A stretch of DNA of 64,000 nt from Juglans regia (taxonomy: Eukaryota; Streptophyta; Magnoliopsida; Fagales; Juglandaceae), in the NCBI RefSeq assembly GCF_001411555.2, contig NC_049903.1, positions 14,551,234 through 14,615,233 on the forward strand, given 5' to 3'. The notes under the pieces were generated by a model that was not told the origin of the DNA, did no database searches, and saw only the letters and a list, made by a program, of their open reading frames with translations. A program made the position numbers and the translations under genes. Within the stretch, counting starts at the first letter, position 1. Each line of letters starts with the position of its first letter. Below, one piece after another: positions 55,371 through 64,000 of the stretch.

Positions 55371-56225
55371 ATCGATTATGCACCGATTACCCTCCTAAAT
55401 CGGTATCTTTGGTTTTACCGGTTTCCGATCTGGTCTGGTTTTCTGGATTTTTAAAATGTAAGTTTGTCATTAAAAAATAAAAATCTGTTAATAAAAAAAA
55501 CTGCTTCAAAAAATCTGTTCTAAAAATTTGTTCCTATTACAAAATCTGCACTACTAAAAAAATATGTTTTAGTAAAAAAATTAGTATTAGTTATAAACTT
55601 ATATATCAGTATAGCTATATAATATATTAGACTATATAATAGTATTAATATTATACTATTAGTATAGTTATATTAGTATTAGTTATAAACTTATATATTA
55701 GTATAGCTATATAATACTATTAATATAATACTATTAGTATAGTTATATATTAGTATTAGTCATAAATTTATATATTAGTATAGCTATATAATATATTAGA
55801 CTATATATAATATAATTTAATATATATATTTTATGTTTTAAGCATATGATCAATTAAATTTTCATCTTATTAAACTTTTATTTTATAAATTATAATAACA
55901 TTATCTTATATATAATTATATTAATAACATATGATCAAACAAATTACAAATGTTCATATTTAAGATTAACATTTTATGTTATAATTTATAAATTATAATA
56001 TGAAATTATTTCATATATGATATATAATTATATATAAAAATTTCACATATAATTATATTTTATATATAAAACTTATATATAAAATATTAATTTTTATATT
56101 TTTTCCCCCAACCGGTCCGGTCCCCGAAATCGTAGAACCGGAACCGGACCGGTTCCGGCCGGTTTGCATAATTCAATAACCGGTTCCGGACCGGACCGGT
56201 TTTCCGACTTAAATTTACACCCCTA
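55287..56225. mobile_element. hAT-like non-autonomous element, 939 bp, CCGGTCCGG-rich
   Basis: Ends TAGGGGTGTAATT and AATTTACACCCCTA are inverted repeats. Flanking 8-mers ACAGCTGG (55279-55286) and ACAACTGG (56226-56233) match at 7 of 8, as expected of a hAT target duplication. Both ends carry ACCGGTTCCGG/CCGGACCGGACCGG blocks; the middle is repeated TATATTAGTATAGCTATATA-type AT sequence. No ORF. Same family as 3399-4311. Confidence 0.8.
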
Positions 56226-56233
56226 ACAACTGG

Positions 56234-57620
56234 TAATCCGAAAAAGATTTTGGTTTAGAATGGTTAGTATGAGATCCTGTAAGAAGATGATGGTTAGAGG
56301 GGATTATAGATGATGTCATAGGAGAGGATGAAGGCTCGGGCAAAATAGAGGCAGGTGAACTAGTTTCATGTGTAGATTCAGAGACCATGGGGTTAATAGG
56401 AACTGTAGTAGAGGAAATATGTGAGGTAGATGAATTCAAAAGAGGATTAAGAGTTGGTAACTCAACAAACATGTTTGGTGCAAGAAGTGCAGATCTTGTT
56501 GGTGCAGATTCTTAAACAGATGAGCCATGCAAAGTAGACTTTAAACCAGGAAATTGTGTCTCATCAAAGACTACACTATGACTAAGATAAACCTTATGGG
56601 TGAAAGGATCTAAACAATGATAGTCTCTATGATTAGAACTGTAGCCAAGAAAGATACATTTTTTAAATCGGAATTGGAGTTTGTGACTGTTGTAAGGTCG
56701 ACGTAAGGGATAACAAGCACAACTAAATGTCTCGAGAAGTGAGTAATCTGGTATTTTGTTTAAAATCACTTCATATGGTGATTTGTGCTTAAGAACAGCA
56801 GTTGACAGGCGATTAATTAGATAGACAATTGTGTTTAAGGAGTCAACCCAATAAGTTAAAGGTAAATGTGAGTGTGCGAGTAAAGTGAGGCCTGTTTCAA
56901 CCAAATGTCTATGTTTCATCTTAACTACACCATTTTGTTGGGAGGTATGCGGACATGATATATGATGAAGAATACCATTGTGTTGAAGAAAATCCTTAAA
57001 TTGATTGGAGGTGAATTCACTACCACCATCAGTTTGTAAGGCTTTAATGGATCTATCAAACTGTTGTTCAGCAAAACATTTGAATTGAAAGAAATACTTA
57101 AAGACGTCAGATTTGGCATACAAGGGATACATCCATGTGAATCTAAAAAAATTATCAATAAATGTAACATAGAATTTACAGCCACTTAATGATTGAATGG
57201 GAGAACACCAAACATCTGAACGTATTATTTCAAGAGGAAATGTAGACATCCGTGAAGATAGCAGCAGTTGGATGACCAAGTCGATGGTGCCAAATGGAAG
57301 AATTAGCAGAGATGCCAAGGAAGGCAACATAAGCTTTAGTTTTATTGGCAGAAGTTGGAAACTTGATGGGATAAAGACCATTTTTACTAGGCCCCTCTAA
57401 AAGAATATGCTTCGTGAGATTGTCCTTCACCACAAAAAAGTTGGATGTGAGTGCAAACCAACAATCATTATCCTCGCAAAAAATTGAATGGATAACATAT
57501 TAGTAGTAGCTTTAGAGCGATGTAAGATATTATTTAAATGGAGTTTGGAATGACAAATAGTAGAGGAAACAATGGATGTGATATACAAACCATACTGTAA
57601 TTGAGATACCCAAAGTAGAT
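56234..57620 (-). pseudogene. Copia GAG-pre-integrase and integrase, decayed
   Basis: Just after the gag remnant comes SKLHLNNILHRSKATTNMLS, then ILLEGPSKNGLYPIKFPTS and SSIWHHRLGHPTAAIF (the HHLGHP zinc-binding form). The core (57381-56512) gives SDVWCSPIQS, YVTFIDNFFRFTWMYPL, LQTDGGSEFTSNQFKDFLQH and QQNGVVKMKHRHLVETGL, so D, D and the E-helix region are traceable, although the usual AERKHRH is altered to VKMKHRH. It continues through NRLSTAVLKHKSPYEVI and FRFKKCIFLGYSSNHRDYHC to VVFDETQFPG. Frameshifts lie near 57230-57430 and before 56512. Confidence 0.82.
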
Positions 57621-57658
57621 AGTTTGAGTTGTCCAGTTTAATTGAGATGAGATAAGCA

Positions 57659-57692
57659 ATTAAGCTCTGGTACCAATTAAGCTCTGGTACCA
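57659..57692 (-). other. Tandemly duplicated copia primer-binding site
   Basis: TTAAGCTCTGGTACCA occurs twice (57659-57674 and 57677-57692), the second copy abutting the LTR. On the minus strand this is TGGTACCAGAGCTTAA, close to the initiator-Met primer-binding form TGGTATCAGAGC. Confidence 0.7.
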
Positions 57693-57811
57693 TGTAAGAT
57701 AAGTGATATGATTTAAAATGGTTGCACACAAATAAATGGCCTGCTTCTTGTATATTTATAATCAAGATAATACATATCTATTACAATTGAATATACGTGA
57801 TAAGGAAGATC
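57693..57811 (-). repeat. Copia 5' LTR (right)
   Basis: A short LTR of about 119 bp, TGTAAGATAAGTGATATG to GGAAGATCA, set by the adjoining primer-binding site and by similarity of its right half with 53417-53468. Confidence 0.6.
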
Positions 57812-60480
57812 ATTTTTTATATTTGTTCCTTTCATAAATGTATACTTTTTTACATCTCTATTGGCTTACCCAAAGAATCTCTTAAATTACTTTCACCATC
57901 TCTTTTATAACAATGACGTCCATATAACATTTTTATTAATAAGTGTAATAATGCCTTTGAGATTGATCACAAGGTTGTTCTTCGTTCAAGCAAGACATAA
58001 ATAATATAAGGAGAGTAAAGGCCATGCATGAAGGATGTCTCTTAGATTAATGTCAAGACCGGAGCTTCTAGGAGGTGGTCGGAGCGAAGTGTTATCCGGC
58101 GATCATCGACTTTCTAGAGTTAAATGAGTATATTTTTTAAACCCTAACATTGCAATGTAATCATATATGGTTACCTTACTTGTCCCACATGAAAAATAAG
58201 TGATATGACAGTAAAAAAAAATAATAATAATAAAGAATGATTGTTGGGGCCAATTTAATACATTCTAATCACTCCTAAGGTCTAAATTTAAAATTTATTT
58301 TATCGTATGGACGGATTTATAAAAATACAATAATTTTTACCTAATTTCAACACATAAATTAAGTAACCAAAATTATTGATGGAAAGGTTATTTGAAGACA
58401 AAAGCCGTGGGCCACCCATAACAGACAATGCTTGTCTTAAAAAAGATATATTTAGATATAATAATATATAATGGAAGAAATCTTGTCGGCAGTAGTTGGG
58501 ATAGGTAGTTAGAAGTCGCCGTACGCTTCGAAACGTTGTTCAAGTTTCAGCCGTCGAGAAGAAGAACCCCACCGTAACCAACAAAAACGGGAAGAACCAC
58601 GTGTGCCTAACATGGCAAACAGGCAAACTGTCATAACGGACAATAACCGTGACCTCGTCTCCTCGAGTCCCGTGTAGTTCCCCTAAAACGACAAAAAAAT
58701 AGAGAATAATAAATAAATAAAAACATCAGACAAACGCTGAAACACACACCCATGACTCTTTACCTGCTGCTGCCCAGTCTTCTTTTCTCGTTAGAAAACC
58801 CGGAAACCAAACAGTCAACAGAAAAATAATTCCGGCAGCAACCGAACCAATGGGCCGAACATCCAAATTAGGGCGACATCCCCATTTTTAAAACTTGAAG
58901 ATTTTATTATATTGAAGAATATAAAATATATTTTGAAATTAAATTTCATTATTTAAAACTATCAAAACTCTTATACTATTCATTAAGTATATATTTATAA
59001 TGTTATAGAAATCTTAATTTTTATCTTTTTGTATTATTCGTTTGAGTGGATTTTTGAACGAGATTAATGCGAACTCTCTGTTTGAATTTCGCTTGAATTT
59101 TCTGTTACGAGAACATCGAGCAAACTTTTTGTCTGTTACTTCCTCTAATTACAAACCAATTAAGTCTCCTTGAAAATCAGTCAAAAAACTATAATGCATT
59201 ATTGTCGGATACTTGGATTATTAAATTAGGCTGACACACCAACAAATCAAACTCCACAAACCCAACAACTTTCATATTAACCGGTATCAAAGATTTACGG
59301 CATATCCTAATTAAAGGATGGGAAAGGGACATGAAGTATTGAGGTATGAAGTCAAGGATTATGCGGTGACAATACAAGGCTGACGTGGCCTCACTTTGGG
59401 TACTACGTAGAAATCTGAATAAGCTAACACATCTCCCTTAATTATTTGTCAATATGCTAACATCTCCCTTAATTATTTATCATATAGAAACAAACAAGCT
59501 GTTAGGGAAATCTACCATACTTAAATATTAATCCTTTAGTACTAATCGATGCCGACTATGGCATCGAGGCGGCACCACGTACCCGTGATGGTGCTTAGAG
59601 TCATGCTGGCTTTTGATGGTCTCCGCCTTATCTTTTATAGGGAATTCAGTCATACCACGTACGTACGAGTACTGCTTAATTAATTAATTTATTTATTTTT
59701 TGGTTCATTTCTCAATGGTCTTAATCATATGCAACTTTTTCTTTAATTATATGTATATGTTCTTTAGTGTCTAACCGGTTCGTGCATGTTTCTCGTTGGC
59801 TTGTCGGCAAACTTTGAAGGCAGACTTGATTGGCCTTAATTATTTGGTCCATGTATAGTTTGTAGCTTATGTTTGTAGTTCAGGCCGAACAAGCTAAGAT
59901 CATGTCCTCTTTTCTTCTAGCATAGGTTTGGTCGTCCTTATCATCCGTATTAATGTCGGCTTTTGGTTCGGAGGATCTAATATTGTTTTTTGTTTCTCGA
60001 TCTCCACAGTACTTTTAAAAGTGTGACGCATGTTAGGCAGTTGAATTTGGATTTCCAAAAATATGAGTAAACTGGCCTAATTATGTTTGACAATTATTAT
60101 AAATGAATGTGATACGATTTTCTAGAATATATATTTAAGATCATCTCCTTATTTATTTTATTCTTTACATCCTATAGAAACTGCTAATGCTTCCCACAAA
60201 ATGTGTGACTTCAAATATTAAAATAGTCTAATGCATAAGAGTGAAATTACTATTTATTTATGTTCATAATTTATTATAAAATTTAAATTATATTAAAAAT
60301 TCAAATTAATTAGATAGTTTAATTTTCTTAAAAATGTTCAGTAAAACTTCATTATTTACTTAATGATGAAAAATTAATATTTTATAAATTAAAGTTGATT
60401 TTTAATTATATGATATAATATTTATATTTTAATTATTTATTTTATGTTAGTTTAAATCAATATTTAAACCTCTACCATTA
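57812..60480. other. Intergenic, no gene recognised
   Basis: A modestly GC-rich part at 58490-58870 contains ACCACGTGTG (a G-box-like CACGTG core), CCGTCGAG and short direct repeats, and could be promoter DNA of a lost or distant gene. A tandem repeat of about 33 bp (GCTAACACATCTCCCTTAAT TATTTGTCA) lies at 59424-59480. No conserved frame. Confidence 0.45.
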
Positions 60481-61200
60481 TATTAAATTTGAAGATTTAG
60501 GATGAAGGGTCGAGATTTAAAACCCCAAACCCAACATTTTCCCCAACTTTTCCTTTCTCCCTCTCTTTCCTTCCCCACGCACGTCTTCCCTCTCTATCAC
60601 CTGATCTCCTCCCTCAAGCAGCCCAAAGCTGCCGTGCACCACCCTGCAGTGTAACGGACCATCCCACCGGCTTCCCCTCACGCCGGCGAGCAAACCCCAC
60701 CGTCGAAGCCCTTTGGCAGGTCGTCTCTCAGCCGCACGCGAGCAACCCAAAATGGGTCTCGACGCACGAGTTCTCCACCCTTGCGCCATTGCGGCTCAGC
60801 CCTAGCTCCACCAAGCACCACCACTGAGTTACCCTCACGCCGTGGAGCACTTCCATGGAATCCATCACCTGTAGCTCCTCCCTAGACCCACGCATGCAAC
60901 CCCTCTACATGCACGGGTTTCTCCCCGTAGCGCCATTGTTAGCCACCCCTACAGCACCGCACCACCACCAGCAGTCTCGTCCTTCGCCGACGACCCCTCC
61001 ACTTCCTCCTTTCCTTCAGTCGACGACCCTTGATTTATAATTTGTGTGGTGATTTTGTGATTTGTGTGAAAACTTGTGTGGTGATTTGTGTGGTGATTTT
61101 GCTGCGAGGATGTAGAAAGAGATGCGGATGTAGAGAGGACGTAAGGGGAAGAAGAAAAGTGTAAAACAAATGTATTGTTTATACTGTTCATTACTGTTCA
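60480..61200. repeat. GC-rich non-coding repeat (CCAAACCC...CACGCCG...)
   Basis: An isolated GC-rich block with ATTTAAAACCCCAAACCCAA at its left and repeated TTGTGTGGTGATTTTGTGA then TACTGTTCATTACTGTTCAC at its right. Short proline-rich frames on both strands overlap each other and look composition-driven. The architecture suggests a non-autonomous transposon or LARD fragment; family not determined. Confidence 0.4.
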
Positions 61201-61224
61201 CGTTTACAACTGCTTTTAAGTATA

Positions 61225-61252
61225 AATTGATATATATATATATATATATACA
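61225..61252. repeat. (TA)n microsatellite
   Basis: AT dinucleotide run followed by CATACACATACACACA. Confidence 0.85.
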
Positions 61253-61367
61253 TACACATACACACAACTTTTTCTCTTCTTTCATTTTTGGATAAGTTCA
61301 CAAATATTTTTTTTATCATACTGTCTAAATTATTAATTCTATATGAAAATATATATCTCTTATATTT

Positions 61368-62550
61368 TAAAAGCATGATCTATCTTAGATGAACATGAAT
61401 GAATATTGATCTATGTTTGACACTTTTTTTTCTATCAATGCCCCTATTGGTTGGGTCTTAGTACAGTTTTCTCCTCGTTTTGTGTTTTACTTTCCGCATG
61501 TGCACTTCTGTCAGCTACTGTAATTATGTTTTTACCCCTGATTCATCATGTGTTATCTTATTGCTTTCTTCTGTTGCTGCTTGGTTTGATTGAATATTAT
61601 TACACTTTTGCCCCTTATTGGTGTCTAATGCCTTATCGACTTATCCCATCTATTTCATTTGATAACCATGCTTAAACTCCAAATTCATTTCATGCAGGAA
61701 CGTTTACCATATATCCAAAACATTACAACATTATGTTCAAGCAAAAAATGGATAATACAACTGGGTGTAGACATAGATCAACTCCACAAGCAGCGCCACA
61801 AACACTTCAGTGTTCATTCCATAAATGCTGTGAACGAGGAGAACACACCACCTCTAGATGCATAACTCCCAAAACTTTTTAACCGCCATTTCGATAATGA
61901 AAAAAACAATTATGTGATATTTAGTCGTTTAAGAAACAAATTGTAATATGAATTCAAAACCTTAAAAGCATCTATCTGAGATGAACAAGAATGAATAGTA
62001 ATTTATGTTTGACATTTGTTTTTTTCCATCAATGCCCTTGGTGGTTGGGTCTTATTATAGTTTTCTCCTTACTTTGTGTTTTACTTTCCGCATGTGCACT
62101 TCTGCCAGCTACTGTAATTACGTTTTTACCCTTGGTTCATGTGTTATCTTATTTCTTTCTTCCGCTACTGCCTGGTTTGATTGAATATTATTACACTTTT
62201 GCCCCTTATTGGTGTCTAATGCCTTATCGACTCCTCCCATCTATTATGTTTGATAACCATGCTTCAATTCCAAATTCATTTCTTGTAGGAACATTTACCG
62301 TATATCTAAAACATTGCAACATTATGTTCAAACAAAAAATGGATCATACAACTGGGTGCAGACATAGATCAGCTCCAAAAGCAGAGTCACCAAAACTTCA
62401 GTGTTCTTTCTATAAATGATGTGAATGAAGAGAACACACCACCTCTAGATGCATAACCCACCAAAACTTTTTAACTGCCATTTCGATAATGAAAAAAACA
62501 ATTATGTGATATTTAATCGTTTAAGAAACAAACTGTAATATGAATTCGAA
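61368..62550 (+). repeat. ~595-bp tandem duplication carrying a shared ORF
   Basis: Unit 1 (61368-61962) and unit 2 (61963-62550) align throughout, starting AAAGCAT..ATCTRTCTTAGATG and ending AACAAAYTGTAATATGAATTC. They differ by perhaps 10%. In unit 2 one frame (61991-62419) is open for 142 codons: hydrophobic N-half, GLIEYYYTFAPYWCLMPYRL, then KQKMDHTTGCRHRSAPKAES. Unit 1 keeps the same frame with a stop after FDNHA and ends RGEHTTSRCITPKTF. A TTTCATGCAG/TTTCTTGTAG acceptor-like site precedes the C-terminal part in both. Protein not recognised. Confidence 0.7.
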
Positions 62551-64000
62551 ACATAATCTTTTATTTTCCAAATTACTTGCTTGGACCTATGGTTTGTTTA
62601 AACTTACTGCTGTTTAAATTAGTAGTTTCTAGCTGGAATGAGGTATATTATCCTCGTAATCCTTATCATCAAGTTTTCTTCTTCTACATTGGATGTTTAT
62701 ATTTTAAAACAATTTATTTTATAGTAATACAGGGCAAATTACATGCCTCACACGTAGCCCTACTACTAGTATATATATATATAGCTAGCATAATTTTTGT
62801 TTGTTTTCCCCAAATGAATCTTTATTTTTCATCTCTAATCAAATAAATTAACTCGTTCGTTTTTGCTTTTATATATACACATTTTACAAATTATATAAAT
62901 ACCATGATAAAAAAAAAAAAAAAAAGTAGCATTAAAAACGTTTCTAAAATCTCACATATTCTACACTCTCTTGTACAAATGGTTGCAAAAAGTCATTTTT
63001 CGGGTACATGTATACCTAAAATAATATTTAATACATAAAAAAAATGAATAATTACATAAAAACACGTCATGTATTAATGTTTAGACATCATACAAACACC
63101 ACTATAATTTCTTTAAAAATGAGATTTTTCTCCTTTTAGAAGGAAAAATATTCTCATCAATTAGATAATATATAATAGCTATCTAGCTAGTCTCATTAAT
63201 TTCCTCCTAGGGTTGAGTTAAATCCTTGATTGGATGATTTAAGTGAAATTAAACCCACCTAGTTATATATATTTAACGTGGAGCTAGCAATTAATTACTT
63301 GTAAAAATTTAGTTAGTTTTTGCTCTAATCAATTAGGTATTATATATCACAATATGACTTCAACAGTACACACTGATAAGAGATTATTAGTTTGAGTCAT
63401 ATTGCATGTTAATCTGTCGTCCGGCCTGGCCTCCTCTTAGAGCAAATCACTCGCGCGTCTCTTAAATGGTAAAAATTAATAAATAAAAACAAAATAAAAA
63501 ATAATTTTTATTGGATAATTATTACAATGATTAATTGAAAAAAGAAAATGCATGCCACCATAACCACATTGATCATCATGTCCTCATTCTCGCTCTTAAT
63601 TTCCATGCATGCATGCGCATGTCCCCTTTCCCACCTTAAATATTATTAATTCTCTAACATTAATAATAATTATATATCTTGAAGAAATAATTAAAGGTGG
63701 TGAGTAATTTCTCTATCCAACAAATTAAGCGAAAAGTTATATATAATTTGCAGGGTATAGGGTACGTAAATTCGAGTACTGGCAGTAGATGTCATGTCTT
63801 AATCGCCTAGTAATTAAAACTATATATATCTATGGGAAATATCATATATATATATATATAGATTTAATAATTTCTTGGATATTTTGCATTATCCGACCAG
63901 CTTTCTGACGTTGGAGCTAATTAAAGAGACCCCTTTGAATGGTTGGTGTGATAAACCATCATATATATATATATAAACTTCCTTCTTTTTCTCGGCAAAT
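62551..64000. other. AT-rich intergenic DNA, no gene seen
   Basis: Contains A-runs (62909-62924), several short AT tracts and CATGCATGCATG palindromes near 63604. No conserved frame or RNA gene recognised. Confidence 0.5.

Larger units (their letters stand above)
53417..57811 (-). mobile_element. Ty1/copia retrotransposon relic
   Basis: On the minus strand the order is a gag remnant, GAG-pre-integrase, integrase, RT and RNase H, the copia order. A 52-bp direct repeat with 2 mismatches (53417-53468 and 57758-57809, ATAAYCAAGATAATACATAT...) represents the ends. The right LTR appears whole (57693-57811); the left one keeps only its inner-right half. Most of gag, the protease and the zinc knuckle are deleted. 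A 939-bp hAT-like element (55287-56225) is inserted between integrase and RT. Confidence 0.82.

Noticed and set aside
60517..61191. Overlapping proline/arginine-rich frames on both strands
   Set aside because: GC-rich repeat DNA gives open frames in several registers; no conserved domain.

Overview
This 64-kb window looks like nuclear DNA of a woody eudicot. The reasons are plant retrotransposon clades (Ty3/gypsy of Tat type, Ty1/copia, L1 LINEs), dense MITEs, AT-rich intergenic DNA and one ordinary plant gene with GT-AG introns. A MITE family with GAGATGAGATGAG ends that open or close with GTTTGGAT/ATCCAAAC occurs at least seven times. I associate it with Fagales (walnut/pecan relatives), but that is from memory and was not checked.

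The only well-supported host gene is a plant membrane-bound site-2 protease (S2P, zinc metalloprotease of regulated intramembrane proteolysis) on the + strand at 18826-27337. I rebuilt it as 10 exons with in-phase GT-AG junctions, 548 residues. It has an HEFGH motif, a PDZ-like segment, a cysteine-rich lumenal insert and the NSLP...LDG second zinc-ligand motif. Its promoter and introns carry several small transposons: a MITE just upstream of the ATG, L1 3' tails, another MITE, a complete 446-bp TRIM element with a perfect 5-bp target duplication, and a perfect 21-bp hairpin.

Layout. 0.6-13.0 kb: an old, decayed Tat-like Ty3/gypsy element on the - strand (gag, protease, RT, RNase H, integrase). 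It has a long antisense ORF on the + strand between integrase and the 3' LTR, and is itself hit by a solo LTR, a hAT-like element and a MITE. 13-18.5 kb: MITEs, microsatellites and duplicated non-coding modules. 18.5-27.4 kb: the S2P gene. 28.6-40.1 kb: two L1-type LINEs in tandem, same strand; the first is full length with a target-site duplication and only a few lesions, the second is heavily decayed and carries a 244-bp MITE. 40.1-50.8 kb: largely transposon-poor, AT-rich, palindrome-rich DNA with no convincing gene. 50.8-53.4 kb: a CACTA-like segment with a small two-exon ORF and a near-identical 549-bp tandem duplication. 53.4-57.8 kb: a Ty1/copia relic on the - strand with a second hAT-like insertion and a duplicated primer-binding site. 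57.8-64 kb: intergenic DNA with a GC-rich repeat and a ~595-bp tandemly duplicated unit that keeps an ORF.

Genes and elements do not form an operon or pathway. The window is a record of nested transposition around one conserved housekeeping/stress-signalling gene. All family assignments come from reading translated motifs by eye; no database search was possible.
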